Assembly (NCBI GenBank): GCA_039818285.1 | Contig: JBCBUE010000010.1 | Span: 14,554-78,553, forward strand | From: JBCBUE01 sp039818285 | GTDB taxonomy: Bacteria; Planctomycetota; Phycisphaerae; Phycisphaerales; Phycisphaeraceae | Reading direction: 5' to 3' | Length of the DNA: 64,000 nucleotides | In this document: one piece after another, positions 18,700 through 27,383 of the stretch | Layout: each line of letters starts with the position of its first letter | Position numbering within the stretch: position 1 is the stretch's first letter | Made by a program: the position numbers and the translations under genes | The notes under the pieces: model-generated | What the model was told of the DNA's origin: nothing | What the model saw: the letters and a program-made list of their open reading frames with translations, nothing else | Database searches by the model: none

Positions 18700-19050
18700 T
18701 CAGGCGAGCGCCGCCTGCGCCTCGTCCACGTCGTCGTACAGGTGGAAGACCTGATCGAGGCGGGTGACCTGGAAGAGAAACTTCACGGGGTCCTGGCAGC
18801 CGACCAGCGCGAGCCGGCCGCGGATGTGCTCGAGGTCCTGCATGAACTGCACCAGCACGCCGATGCACGCCGACGCGAGGAACTCGACTGCGGACAGATC
18901 GAGGATGAACACCCGGGCGCCGTCGTTGCGCATCAGGTTCGCGCACTCCTCGACGGCTTCCTGCATCTCGAGGTGGCTGACCTCGGGGTTGCTCAGGGTG
19001 CACACGACGGTGCAGCCGGCCTGCTCGAACTCGATCGCGGCGGGGGTCAT
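18700..19050 (-). CDS. STAS domain anti-sigma factor antagonist-like protein
   Basis: A 116-residue stand-alone STAS domain. The phosphoacceptor loop FILDLSAVEFLASACIGVL keeps the central serine (S60) but has alanine at 59, where SpoIIAA-type proteins usually have Asp before Ser. The rest fits the fold (RLALVGCQDPVKFLFQVTRL, then DVDEAQAAL). Such proteins release sigma factors by binding anti-sigma kinases. No anti-sigma kinase is next to it, and the PP2C gene at 55.8-57.2 kb is too distant to pair with confidence. A GGAG sits about 9 bases before the ATG. Confidence 0.8.
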   Translation of the reverse strand: MTPAAIEFEQAGCTVVCTLSNPEVSHLEMQEAVEECANLMRNDGARVFILDLSAVEFLASACIGVLVQFMQDLEHIRGRLALVGCQDPVKFLFQVTRLDQVFHLYDDVDEAQAALA

Positions 19051-19187
19051 CGTGAAGGCTCCGATCGCTTCCCGGGGTTATCGGATCGCCACGCCCACGG
19101 CGTGACCTCGCTTGCCCGGTTGCACTCATCGGCACAGACCGCGGGTCGGTTGAGGGGAGTCGTAACGATTGGGGGAAACAGGCGGGC

Positions 19188-19409
19188 TCAGGCGTCGTCA
19201 ACGACGCGATCCACGGCCGTGCGTTCCTTGTTGTAGACGTAGAGCTTGCCCTCGGCTTCGCCGTCGCCCTGCTTGCAGAGCTTGTGGCTGCCGTCGCACA
19301 AGGGCATGTTCTGCGAGAGGCCGCAGGCGCAGACCCAGGCGGACTTGCCGTCGGGGTCGGGCTTGACCTCGATCGGGCCGGTGGCTTCGTGGCGGACGAG
19401 TCGGGCCAT
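19188..19409 (-). CDS. CDGSH iron-sulfur domain protein
   Basis: A 73-residue protein with one CDGSH motif: C-A-C-G-L-S-x-x-x-P-L-C-D-G-S-H at about 27-42. This binds a [2Fe-2S] cluster through three cysteines and one histidine. There is no membrane anchor, so it should be a small cytoplasmic redox or cluster-transfer protein. An AAGGAG ribosome site is 5 bases before the ATG. It lies 10 bases after the symporter gene on the same strand and may be co-transcribed with it. Confidence 0.92.
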   Translation of the reverse strand: MARLVRHEATGPIEVKPDPDGKSAWVCACGLSQNMPLCDGSHKLCKQGDGEAEGKLYVYNKERTAVDRVVDDA

Positions 19410-19419
19410 GGGGCGCTCC

Positions 19420-20868
19420 TTACGAGTCGGCGGGCTTGGGGTTGACCAGCAGCGTCTGCTCGCCCTCGCTGCGGGCGATCGTGACCGCGGCGACCGAGTC
19501 GGAGAAGACGTTGACGGCGGTGCGGCACATGTCCAGCGGGCGGTCGAAGACCAGCAGCAAGCCCATCGCCGAGACGAGCATCACGCCCTCGGGCAGCGTG
19601 CCTTCGGGCAGGCCGCCCTGCACGCCGTTGAGGATGACCACGATCGCGACCAGCGACGCCGACGGGATGCCGGCCACGCCGATCGACGTCAGCAGCGCGA
19701 CGACGACGACCATGAACTGCTGGCCGAAGCTGAGCTCGAGGCCGAAGCACTGGCAGATGAAGATCGCGGCGACGCACTCGTAGAGCGCGGTGCCATCCAT
19801 GTTGACGGTCGCTCCGAGCGGGAGGGTGAAGGAGGCCGTGTCGCGAGAGACGCCGGAGCGCTCCTCGACGCAGTCCATGGTGACCGGCAGGGTCGAGGAG
19901 GAGGACGCCGTGGAGAAGGCGGTGACCAGGGCCGGGGCCATCGCCTGATAGTGCTTGAGCGGGTTGACGCGGGCGATGAAGGCGAGGATCAACGGCATCG
20001 TGACCAGGAAGTGCACGAGCAGCGCCGCCAGCGCCACGAGGGCGAACTCGCCGATACCGACGGCGAACTCGCTGAACCGCGCCTCGGGCCGCAGCTTGGC
20101 GTACTGCTCGGCAACGGTCGCTGCGAGCAGCCCGAACACGCCGATGGGCGCGAGCTTGAGCACGAGGTCGGTGATCTTGATGGTGATGTCGTAGACGCCC
20201 TCGACGAAGCGCTTGAGCGTGCCCTTGTGCTCGGGCTTGTCGTAGCGCGAGAGGTAGAAGCCGACCAGCAGCGAGACGACGATCAGGCCGAGCAGCTGGC
20301 CGTTGTCGGCCGCGGCGCTGAAGACGTTGGGCGGGACCATGGCGCGGAAGACGTCGAGGAAGTCCTGGGCCGATCGACCCTGTGTCTTGTCGGCGACGTC
20401 CTGCTGAGCGTCGGCGAACGCGGTGAGGTCCTGGCCCTCGAGGATGCCCTGGCCGGCGGCGTTGTACCCCGGCGCAAACGTGTTGATGAGCGTGAGGCCG
20501 ATGAGGATCGCGATGAGCGAGGTGGCGCCGTAGTAGATGAGGGTCTTGATGCCGAGCCGGCCGAAGGCGTCGGAGTTCCCGAGGTGGGCGATGGCGAGGA
20601 TGATCGAGCTGGTGACCAGCGGGACGATGATCAGCTTGAGGCCGTTAAGGAAGAGGTCACCGAGCAGCTTGGCCAAGTCGAAGTACCAGGCGAGCCAGTA
20701 CTGGCCGCCGTCTTCGAGGAAACTCATGGCGGTGGCCGGGCGGTCGGCCTGGGGGACGCCCTCGGGGATCGAACCGACCGCGATGACGCCCATGGCGTAG
20801 CCGATCAACGCACCGACGACGAGCCCGAGCAGGATCTGGAAGTGCAAGGGCCAGCGCCAAGGCTTCAT
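19420..20868 (-). CDS. Dicarboxylate/amino acid:cation symporter (DAACS family)
   Basis: A 482-residue inner-membrane symporter related to GltP/DctA. The N-terminus HFQILLGLVVGALIGYAMG is the usual first helix. The serine-rich re-entrant loop is STASSSSTLPVTMDC. The substrate and cation site is LPLGATVNMDGTALYE, followed by the second loop GVAGIPSASLVAIVVIL. It should take up glutamate, aspartate or C4-dicarboxylates with Na+ or H+. There is a long insertion (about 85-150) between early helices with ADAQQDVADKTQG. TATGCT ends 6 bases before the ATG. Confidence 0.93.
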   Translation of the reverse strand: MKPWRWPLHFQILLGLVVGALIGYAMGVIAVGSIPEGVPQADRPATAMSFLEDGGQYWLAWYFDLAKLLGDLFLNGLKLIIVPLVTSSIILAIAHLGNSDAFGRLGIKTLIYYGATSLIAILIGLTLINTFAPGYNAAGQGILEGQDLTAFADAQQDVADKTQGRSAQDFLDVFRAMVPPNVFSAAADNGQLLGLIVVSLLVGFYLSRYDKPEHKGTLKRFVEGVYDITIKITDLVLKLAPIGVFGLLAATVAEQYAKLRPEARFSEFAVGIGEFALVALAALLVHFLVTMPLILAFIARVNPLKHYQAMAPALVTAFSTASSSSTLPVTMDCVEERSGVSRDTASFTLPLGATVNMDGTALYECVAAIFICQCFGLELSFGQQFMVVVVALLTSIGVAGIPSASLVAIVVILNGVQGGLPEGTLPEGVMLVSAMGLLLVFDRPLDMCRTAVNVFSDSVAAVTIARSEGEQTLLVNPKPADS

Positions 20869-20874
20869 TCACTG

Positions 20875-20880
20875 AGCATA
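20875..20880 (-). promoter_or_regulatory. Candidate -10 element for the DAACS symporter, leaderless start
   Basis: TATGCT on the minus strand ends 6 bases before the start codon, and no ribosome binding site lies between. Confidence 0.4.
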
Positions 20881-20936
20881 CCGGGTTGTCGCACGGCGTC
20901 GATCCGAGCAGGCGCCGAGACCCGACGACGGGTCTG

Positions 20937-20958
20937 TATAGTGAGAAGCACTGGGAGG
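20937..20958 (+). promoter_or_regulatory. -10 element and ribosome binding site of hemC
   Basis: TATAGT at 20937-20942 is a good -10 box. GGGAGG at 20953-20958 lies 7 bases before a GTG and decides that GTG as the start of hemC. No clear -35 hexamer is seen. Confidence 0.55.
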
Positions 20959-20965
20959 ATCGAGC

Positions 20966-21982
20966 GTGCGTCGAAGCCGAAAACCCATTGTCATCGCGTC
21001 GCGCCAAAGCGACCTGGCACGGGTTCAGGCCGAGATGGTGGCCAAGGTCCTGCGCCGGCTGCACACGGGGGTCGACGTCGAGTTCCGCTGGATCGAGAGC
21101 GAGGGCGATCGCCTCGGCGGGTCGCTCGCGACCGCGGGCGGCAAGGGGCTGTTCGTCAAGGCGGTGGAGGCCGAGCTGCTCGCCGGCCGCGCGGATGTGG
21201 CGGTGCACAGCCTCAAGGACCTGCCCGCGACGGACACGCCGGGGCTGACGATCGCCGCCGTGCCCAAGCGTGCCGACGTGCGCGACGCACTGGTCAGCCG
21301 ATCGGGCGTCGACTCGATCGAGGCGCTGGCCGCCGGGACCGTCTTCGGGTCCGCCAGCCCGCGACGCGTGGCCCAATTAAAGGCGATGCGCAGCGACCTG
21401 CGTTACGAGCTGCTCCGCGGCAACGTGCCGACGCGCGTCGCGGCGGTGCTGGACGAACCGAACAACGGCGACACCGCGTTCGGCGCGACGCTGCTCGCCG
21501 CGGCAGGCCTGCGTCGCCTGAGCATCCTCGATCGCGCGCGGGCCGTGCTCCCCGTGGAGACGATCATGCCCCCGGCCTGCCAGGGCGCCCTGGGCGTGCA
21601 GTGCCGGGCCGACGACCACGTGACCGTCACGCGGCTGCTGCCGATCAACCACGCCGCCTCGTCCGCGGCCGTTCACGCCGAGCGCCAGATCGTCGCCGGG
21701 CTCGGGGCCGGCTGCCACAGCGCGCTGGGCGTGCTCGTGTCCTGGGTGCCCGACGAGAAGATTGGCTCGGCGGGCGAGGTCTGCGTCCGCGTGCGAGCGC
21801 TCTCGCTCGACGGTCAGCAGCGGATCGACGTCGAGCGGCGTTGCTCGGGCAAGCGGCTGCGACACTGCGTGCGGGCGGTGGTCGACGAGGCCCGCTCGCA
21901 GGGCGCGGCCGATCTGCTGGCCGAGGCAGCACCGTCGGTCGTCCGTGACGCCGAGCTGGCGCCCCTCCCCGCCGACCGCTAG
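20966..21982 (+). CDS. hemC: Hydroxymethylbilane synthase (porphobilinogen deaminase)
   Basis: A 338-residue enzyme that joins four porphobilinogen units into hydroxymethylbilane in heme synthesis. Conserved blocks are IVIASRQSDLARVQA, GGKGLFVKAVEAELL, DVAVHSLKDLPA, FGSASPRRVAQL and LLRGNVPTRV. The dipyrromethane-binding cysteine lies in GLGAGCHSALGV. The start is GTG at 20966, supported by the ribosome site before it. The protein is slightly longer than the usual 310 residues, with the extra length mainly at the C-terminus. It is not clustered with other heme genes here. Confidence 0.96.
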   Translation: MRRSRKPIVIASRQSDLARVQAEMVAKVLRRLHTGVDVEFRWIESEGDRLGGSLATAGGKGLFVKAVEAELLAGRADVAVHSLKDLPATDTPGLTIAAVPKRADVRDALVSRSGVDSIEALAAGTVFGSASPRRVAQLKAMRSDLRYELLRGNVPTRVAAVLDEPNNGDTAFGATLLAAAGLRRLSILDRARAVLPVETIMPPACQGALGVQCRADDHVTVTRLLPINHAASSAAVHAERQIVAGLGAGCHSALGVLVSWVPDEKIGSAGEVCVRVRALSLDGQQRIDVERRCSGKRLRHCVRAVVDEARSQGAADLLAEAAPSVVRDAELAPLPADR

Positions 21983-22019
21983 GCCCTCTGCTCACCGCGT
22001 GCGGGTTCGTCGCAGCCCC

Positions 22020-22025
22020 TATACT
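22020..22025 (+). promoter_or_regulatory. Candidate -10 element of tpiA
   Basis: TATACT, 29 bases before the GTG of tpiA, in the short gap after hemC. It has no good -35 partner, but the hexamer is close to consensus. Confidence 0.4.
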
Positions 22026-22054
22026 GCCCGGCCCTGTATTTCGCGGAGCCCGCC

Positions 22055-22822
22055 GTGCCCCAACGACGTCCCACCATCGGTGGCAACTGGAAGATGAACC
22101 TGCACCGCCAGGAGGCCCTGGACCTCTCCAAGGCCCTGGCCGACCACGCCTCCACCGACGGCGTGGACGTCGCGATCTTCCCCGCCTTCCCCTACCTCGC
22201 CACCGTCGCCGACGTCCTCTGCCAGGCAGGCTCGTCCATCACCCTGGGCGCCCAGGACTTCTACTGCAGCGCCAACGGCGCGTTCACCGGCGAGGTGTCG
22301 TGCTCGATGCTGATCGACGTCGGCTGCAAGGCCGTGCTCATCGGCCACAGCGAACGCCGCCACGTCATCGGCGAGACCGACACCCTGATCAACGAGAAGG
22401 TCCTCCACGCCCTCGAGGCCGGCATGGAGGTCGTGCTCTGCATCGGCGAGAAGCTCGAGCAGCGCGAGATCGGCAAGACCGACGCGATCAATGCCGGCCA
22501 GCTCGCCTACGGCCTCGCCGGCGTCACCGCCGAACAGATGGCCAAGGTCACCATCGCCTACGAGCCCGTCTGGGCCATCGGCACCGGCATGACCGCCACC
22601 CCCGAGGACGCCCAGAACGCCCACGCCGCGATCCGCGGTGTCCTCAAGATGCTCTACGCCGACGCCATCGCCGACGCGACGCGCATCCAGTACGGCGGCT
22701 CGGTCAAGCCGGGCAACGCCGCCGACCTCTTCGCCCGCCCCGACATCGACGGCGGCCTGATCGGCGGGGCCTCGCTCAAGAGCGACGACTTCCTCGCCAT
22801 CATCGACGCCGCCAGCCCGTAA
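22055..22822 (+). CDS. tpiA: Triose-phosphate isomerase
   Basis: A 255-residue TIM barrel that interconverts DHAP and glyceraldehyde-3-phosphate. Conserved elements are GGNWKMN with the catalytic lysine, IGHSERR with the catalytic histidine, and AYEPVWAIGTGMTAT with the catalytic glutamate and flexible loop. QYGGSVKPGNA and GGLIGGASL bind phosphate. The start is GTG at 22055. It could also handle the DHAP released by the microcompartment aldolase. It is followed 33 bases later by secG, an order (tpiA-secG) seen in many bacteria. Confidence 0.98.
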   Translation: MPQRRPTIGGNWKMNLHRQEALDLSKALADHASTDGVDVAIFPAFPYLATVADVLCQAGSSITLGAQDFYCSANGAFTGEVSCSMLIDVGCKAVLIGHSERRHVIGETDTLINEKVLHALEAGMEVVLCIGEKLEQREIGKTDAINAGQLAYGLAGVTAEQMAKVTIAYEPVWAIGTGMTATPEDAQNAHAAIRGVLKMLYADAIADATRIQYGGSVKPGNAADLFARPDIDGGLIGGASLKSDDFLAIIDAASP

Positions 22823-22855
22823 TCTCAGCCACCCCGACGCAACGACCCTCCAACC

Positions 22856-23389
22856 ATGCAGTACGCCCTGCTCATCATCCTCGCCGTCCTCTTCGTGGGC
22901 ATCAGCGCCCTGATGATGCTCATCATCCTGATCCAGCGCCCCAAGGGCGGCGGCCTCTCGGGCGCCTTCGGCGGGGCCGGCGGCAGCGCCGACGCGGCCT
23001 TCGGCGCCAAGGCCGGCGACGTGCTCACATGGGCCACCGTCGGCTTCTTCGTCGCCTTCCTCCTCGTCGCCATCGGCCTGCAGTGGGTCATCCACCCGCA
23101 CACCGCGCCGTTCAACTTCGCCACGCCCGCGTCCTCCACCACCGTCGCCCCCCCACTGGACACCGACGCGACCTCCACCGGCGCCGACTTCGACCCCGCC
23201 GCGCTGCCGCTCGAGATCCCGACCGATCTGCCGACCGACGCCGCCACGCTCGACGTCGAGTTCGCCCCCATCGTTGTTGAAGAAGCCGAAGACGCGGCCT
23301 CCGACGACGCCGATGCGACCGCCGAAACCATCGACGTCGCGGCCCCCACGACCGACGACCCACCCGCCGAGTCCCCCGCCACGCCCTGA
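22856..23389 (+). CDS. secG: Preprotein translocase subunit SecG with long acidic extension
   Basis: A 177-residue SecG. Residues 1-80 match the family: a first membrane helix, then the cytosolic loop QRPKGGGLSGAFGGAGGSADAAFG, then the second helix near 60-80. SecG assists the SecYE channel in protein export. Ordinary SecG is 75-115 residues long. Here nearly 100 extra residues, low in complexity and rich in Asp, Ala, Thr and Pro, follow the second helix and probably face the periplasm. The next gene begins 34 bases after the stop. Confidence 0.92.
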   Translation: MQYALLIILAVLFVGISALMMLIILIQRPKGGGLSGAFGGAGGSADAAFGAKAGDVLTWATVGFFVAFLLVAIGLQWVIHPHTAPFNFATPASSTTVAPPLDTDATSTGADFDPAALPLEIPTDLPTDAATLDVEFAPIVVEEAEDAASDDADATAETIDVAAPTTDDPPAESPATP

Positions 23390-23423
23390 CCCCTCGCGTG
23401 ACGCCTCGCCCCCAGGCCCTGGC

Positions 23424-24317
23424 ATGATCCGATCGATGACCGGTTACGGCGACGCGTCGGGCGAAGACGCCGGCACCGAGTTCGTCGTCGAGCTGCGCGG
23501 CCTCAACAACAAGTACTTCAAGGCCGTCGTCCGCGTCCCCGACGAGCTGGCCCTGCTCGAGGCCGAGCTCGAGGCCGCCCTGCGCAAGCGCGTCCCGCGT
23601 GGCTCGTTCGCCATCGCCGTCAAGCTCCGCCTCAACGACGCCACCGCCGTCTCGCGCGTCAACGACGCCGCCGTCCTGCAATACCTCCAGCACCTCGAGA
23701 CCCTCAAGCACCGCACCGCCGATCACTCGGTCACCATCGACCTGACCGCGCTGCTCAGCCTGCCGGGCGTGATGCAGCCGGCCGAGGACGAGGCCGCCCT
23801 GACCGAGCGGGCCCGGCCGATCCTGCTGCGGCTGCTCGACGAGGCGATCGAGAAGATGAACCGCATGCGGCAGCGCGAGGGCGTCGCGCTTCGCGAGGAC
23901 CTGCTCCGCCACTGCCGCGTCCTCCGCGAGCAGGCCGACGTCGTCGAGACCCGCGCCCCCGTCGTGATCGACGAGTACCACGACAAGCTCACCGCCCGCG
24001 TCGGCGAGCTGACCGCCAAGGCTGAGCTCACCCTCTCGCAGGACGAGCTGGCCCGCGAGATCGCGCTCTTCGCCGACAAGGCCGACATCAGCGAGGAGCT
24101 GGCCCGCACCCGCACGCACCTCGACCACTTCCAGCAGCTGCTCGACGACCCCGGCGGCGAGCCCGTCGGCCGAACGCTCGACTTCATCGGCCAGGAACTC
24201 CTGCGCGAGGCCAACACCATCGCCTCCAAGAGCAACGACGCCCAGATCAGCCGCGCCGCCGTCGTCATGAAGAGCGCCATCGACCGGCTCAAGGAGCAGG
24301 TGCAGAACGTCGAGTGA
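23424..24317 (+). CDS. YicC/YloC family endoribonuclease
   Basis: A 297-residue member of the YicC family, recently described as endoribonucleases with roles in RNA turnover. MIRSMTGYGDAS is the diagnostic N-terminus. The C-terminal DUF1732 block is GRTLDFIGQELLREANTIAS, followed by a helix ending AIDRLKEQVQNVE. The start is the ATG at 23424; an open reading back to 23274 would run through the end of secG. In many bacteria gmk follows yicC. Here a phosphotransferase gene takes that place. Confidence 0.94.
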   Translation: MIRSMTGYGDASGEDAGTEFVVELRGLNNKYFKAVVRVPDELALLEAELEAALRKRVPRGSFAIAVKLRLNDATAVSRVNDAAVLQYLQHLETLKHRTADHSVTIDLTALLSLPGVMQPAEDEAALTERARPILLRLLDEAIEKMNRMRQREGVALREDLLRHCRVLREQADVVETRAPVVIDEYHDKLTARVGELTAKAELTLSQDELAREIALFADKADISEELARTRTHLDHFQQLLDDPGGEPVGRTLDFIGQELLREANTIASKSNDAQISRAAVVMKSAIDRLKEQVQNVE

Positions 24318-24385
24318 GCGAGCGTAGGCCGGCACACCCCGGCGCCCGGTTGACGCCGCCGCCCGACGCGGCCGAGGATGACCGC

Positions 24386-25546
24386 ATGCCGGACCTTGAG
24401 CCCCAGTCCGCCACCCACGCCGAGGCCACCGAAGCGATCGTCTCCGAGACGCTGTCGGCCGTGCCCAGCGCCGCCGGGTCCGGCGTGGCCGACGGGGCCC
24501 CCGACCACGCCCGCTTCGCCACCGAAGAGCTGGCCATGGTCCTCTCGCACTACGACATCGGGCCCATCGACAAGATCAAGCCCTTCCCCCGCGGCTCGCG
24601 TAAGGCACCCAAGTCCGTCCTCCGCTCGGCCTTCGGCCTGTTCCTGCTCAAGCGCCGCGCCAAAGGCAAGGAAAACCCCCATCGCGTTGCGTTCTGCCAC
24701 TCCGTCCAGCTGCACCTGATGGACCGGCAATTCCCCCTGCCTCGCCTGCTGGGCACCCGCCGCGACAACAACTCGATGCTCAAGCTCAATGGCCAGGTCT
24801 ACGAGCTGTTCGAGTTCATCCGCGGCAACCCTTATGACCAATCCCTCGAGGCCACGACCGACGCCGGCCGCGTCCTCGGGCTCATGCACCGCCTGCTCGA
24901 CGACTTCGAGTGCCCCTACGAGTCATCGAGCGGTTCGTTCCACAACTCGTCCTCCGTGAAGTCCGCGCTCGAGCACGCCCCGCACGCGCTCCGCCGCGTC
25001 TACGGGGACGCCGTCGACGAGCGCGGCCAGGAGCTCGCCGACGGGCTAGCGTTCCTGCGGCAGACGTACACCGAGGCCGCCGACCGCGCCGAAGCCAAGG
25101 GGCTGTCGACGTGGCCGACGTCGGTTGTGCACTCCGACTTCCACCCCGGCAACCTGCTGTACCGCGGGTCGCGGGTAGTGGCGGTGATCGACTTCGACTC
25201 GGCCCGCCGGCTGCCGCGCGTGGTCGATGTCGCCAACGGGGCCTTGCAGTTCTCGATCCTCGGCGGGCGCAAGCCCTCGGAGTGGCCGGAGTACCTGGAC
25301 GAGACGCGATTCCGTCGGTTCGTGCGGGGCTACGAGTCGGTGCCGGACACGGTGCTCAACGAGCGGGAGTGCGAGGTGGTGGTGCCGCTGATGATAGAGG
25401 CGCTGATCGCGGAGGTCGCCGTGCCCATCGCGCAGACGGGCCGGTTCGGCACGATGAGCGGCATGGAAGTGTTCGACGTGGTGGGCCGCAAGGTGCGGTG
25501 GCTGCTCGAGCACGAGCCCCGACTGACCGAGGCGTTGGCGGAATGA
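24386..25546 (+). CDS. APH/homoserine kinase-like phosphotransferase
   Basis: A protein of 386 residues with the aminoglycoside phosphotransferase/choline kinase fold. The catalytic loop is HSDFHPGNLLYRG (about 252-264) and the metal-binding DFD lies in VVAVIDFDSARR. It phosphorylates a small molecule that cannot be named from sequence. It resembles the general kinase group that includes homoserine kinase type II. I chose the ATG at 24386 because GAGG lies 8 bases before it. A GTG at 24314 overlapping the yicC stop as GTGA would add 24 Pro/Ala-rich residues and cannot be excluded. Confidence 0.83.
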   Translation: MPDLEPQSATHAEATEAIVSETLSAVPSAAGSGVADGAPDHARFATEELAMVLSHYDIGPIDKIKPFPRGSRKAPKSVLRSAFGLFLLKRRAKGKENPHRVAFCHSVQLHLMDRQFPLPRLLGTRRDNNSMLKLNGQVYELFEFIRGNPYDQSLEATTDAGRVLGLMHRLLDDFECPYESSSGSFHNSSSVKSALEHAPHALRRVYGDAVDERGQELADGLAFLRQTYTEAADRAEAKGLSTWPTSVVHSDFHPGNLLYRGSRVVAVIDFDSARRLPRVVDVANGALQFSILGGRKPSEWPEYLDETRFRRFVRGYESVPDTVLNERECEVVVPLMIEALIAEVAVPIAQTGRFGTMSGMEVFDVVGRKVRWLLEHEPRLTEALAE

Positions 25547-26298
25547 GGCGAGGGCGACGGACGATCGGCGTGTGGGCGTGCGCGGCGTTGGGGTGGTGCG
25601 TCGCCGCGCCGGTGGCGGGTCAGGCCGATGAGCCGACGGACGCGGCGGTGGTCGAGGTCGAGCCGTCGCTCGACGCGGACGGCGTCACCCTGGCCGCGCT
25701 GACCGCGCCGGACTACCGGACGCGTGAGCAGGCGACGCGGCAGCTGTTGACCGACGATTCCCGCGACCTGGCGAGCCTGGAGCGCCTGTGGGGGCGAGCG
25801 GCGAGCCTGGAAGCGCGGCACCGGCTGCTGGGCGTGATCCGACATCGGTTCCTGGTCGAGCAGGCCGAAGCGATGTTCCCGGCCGGCGGCCGCGGGGCGA
25901 TCGGCGTGTCGCACCGCACGCTGGGCGAGATCACCGGGCCGCTGACGGGGGCTCAGGTCGTGACCACGCTGCCCGGCTTCCCGGGGCACGCCTTCCTGCG
26001 CGCCGGCGACGTCATTACCGCCGTCGAAGGCCGACCGCTGCGGGCCGGCGAGGGCGTCGAGGTGCTCAGCGAGCGCGTCCAGCAGCTCGAGCAGGGCGAG
26101 GACGTGCGGCTGACCGTCTGGCGCGGCGGCAACAGCCGCGAGGTGACGTTCCGGCTGGGGTCGATGAATGCCTTGGTCGCGATGTACGCCGGGCAGGCGT
26201 TGGGCGAGCCGTTCGCCTCTCGACTCGCGGCGCTGGAGCGGGCGCTATGGGCCGCGGTCGAGGACGACGCCGGGCCGGACGCGCCGTCGCCGAACTAA
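25543..26298 (+). CDS. Secreted PDZ-domain protein
   Basis: A 251-residue protein with a cleavable signal peptide (residues 1-26, ending APVAGQA). A helical region follows (about 45-110), then a PDZ domain near 115-200 with GAIGVSHR, VTTLPGFPGHAFLRAGDVITAVEGRPL and VRLTVWRGGNSREVTFRLG. It has no protease domain. It probably binds peptides or envelope partners in the periplasm. ATGA overlap with the preceding kinase gene fixes the start and suggests coupled translation. Confidence 0.82.
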   Translation: MRRGRRTIGVWACAALGWCVAAPVAGQADEPTDAAVVEVEPSLDADGVTLAALTAPDYRTREQATRQLLTDDSRDLASLERLWGRAASLEARHRLLGVIRHRFLVEQAEAMFPAGGRGAIGVSHRTLGEITGPLTGAQVVTTLPGFPGHAFLRAGDVITAVEGRPLRAGEGVEVLSERVQQLEQGEDVRLTVWRGGNSREVTFRLGSMNALVAMYAGQALGEPFASRLAALERALWAAVEDDAGPDAPSPN

Positions 26299-26312
26299 AT
26301 CGCACCGCGGGC

Positions 26313-26360
26313 TTGCCCGTCGGCGGACATCTGCTATAGTTGTTTCAGTCAAAACTGAAA
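26313..26360 (+). promoter_or_regulatory. Promoter with palindromic operator of the GbsR/MarR regulator operon
   Basis: TTGCCC (26313-26318) and TATAGT (26335-26340) are separated by 16 bases. Immediately downstream is a perfect inverted repeat, TTTCAGT (26343-26349), spacer CAAA, ACTGAAA (26354-26360). The repeat would cover the transcription start, a usual arrangement for autorepression by the MarR-type protein encoded next. AGGAAGG then follows at 26364-26370, 15 bases before the ATG. Confidence 0.7.
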
Positions 26361-26385
26361 TAACAGGAAGGACGGTTCGCCCGCG

Positions 26386-26907
26386 ATGCAGCTCACGCCC
26401 ACCACGCAGAAATTCATCCTCCACTGGGGCGAGATGGGATCGCGATGGGGCATCAACCGCACGGTCGCCCAGACCCACGCCCTGCTGTACATCGCCGACC
26501 GCCCGCTCGCCGCCGACGAGATCGCCGAGACCCTCAAGGTCGCTCGCTCCAACGTCTCGGTCTCGCTCAAGGAGCTGGAGTCGTGGGGCATCCTGAAGAA
26601 AGTCCCCGTCCTGGGCGACCGCCGCGACCACTTCGAGACCACCGTCGATGTCTGGACGATGTTCCGCACGATCCTCGACGAGCGCAAGCGTCGCGAGATC
26701 GACCCGACGCTGGAGCTGCTGCGTGAGTGCGTGGCCGAAGCCAAGGGCACCGATCCCCACGCCCACCGCCGGCTAAACAACCTGCTGAGCATGGTCGAGG
26801 CGATGAGCACGTGGTACGTCCACGTCATGTCGCTGCCGCACGCGGCGCTCGAAAAGTTCGTCAAGCTCGGCCGCAAGGTGCCCAAGCTGCTGGGGTCCGC
26901 GGCATGA
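26386..26907 (+). CDS. GbsR/MarR-family transcriptional regulator
   Basis: A 173-residue regulator of the GbsR type. The winged helix is near 25-90 (TVAQTHALLYIADRPLAADE, then LKVARSNVSVSLKELESWG). A helical dimerisation tail contains MVEAMSTWYVHVMSLP. GbsR proteins respond to small molecules such as choline, and related ones repress transport or membrane-stress genes. It most likely binds the palindrome just before its own gene and so controls the two genes downstream, each joined by an ATGA overlap. Confidence 0.88.
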   Translation: MQLTPTTQKFILHWGEMGSRWGINRTVAQTHALLYIADRPLAADEIAETLKVARSNVSVSLKELESWGILKKVPVLGDRRDHFETTVDVWTMFRTILDERKRREIDPTLELLRECVAEAKGTDPHAHRRLNNLLSMVEAMSTWYVHVMSLPHAALEKFVKLGRKVPKLLGSAA

Positions 26908-27383
26908 ACGTCACGACCCCGCACGCCCGCGTTCAACCCCCGCCTGGACCGGCGCCGACCGCCCCAGGCCGGCAGCCCTACACGGCTTGGCGGCTCTTCC
27001 AGCTCGCACCGATCGGCCTGGCGGCGGCCTGCCTGGCCAACGGCCAGGACGTGGCCGTCGCGATCGCGGCCCCGATCGCCTGGGCAGCGTTGCTCATCGT
27101 GCTCCTGGCCAGCGACCGACGGGCGCGGGTCCAGCACCACCGCGTGTCGGTCTGCCTGGACAGCGCGATGCTCGGCAGCGTGGTGCTGCTGGTCGGCTGG
27201 CTCGTCGACGGGATCAGCTGGCCGTGGCTGCTGGCCAGCCAGGTCGTCATGGCGATCGCGTTCCTGACTCGTTGGCGGCGGCTCGGCCTGTCTCCGCTAC
27301 GAGCCGCGGCCGCGTGGTTCGGCGTGCTCGACGGCGTGTTCCTGTTGGTCTGGTTGCTGCTGTGGATCGGAGGCGTGCGATGA
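26904..27383 (+). CDS. Small integral membrane protein of the GbsR operon
   Basis: A 159-residue protein with a Pro-rich N-terminal tail of about 25 residues and four predicted membrane helices, around 33-48, 50-67, 85-105 and 135-155. No motif reveals a function, and I do not recognise the family. ATGA overlaps on both sides tie it tightly to the regulator upstream and the DUF2071 gene downstream. It therefore probably shares their control and pathway. Confidence 0.75.
   Translation: MNVTTPHARVQPPPGPAPTAPGRQPYTAWRLFQLAPIGLAAACLANGQDVAVAIAAPIAWAALLIVLLASDRRARVQHHRVSVCLDSAMLGSVVLLVGWLVDGISWPWLLASQVVMAIAFLTRWRRLGLSPLRAAAAWFGVLDGVFLLVWLLLWIGGVR

Noticed and set aside
24314..24385. GTG start for the phosphotransferase overlapping the yicC stop as GTGA
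   Set aside because: Not excluded, but the ATG at 24386 has a better ribosome site and the extra residues are low complexity.
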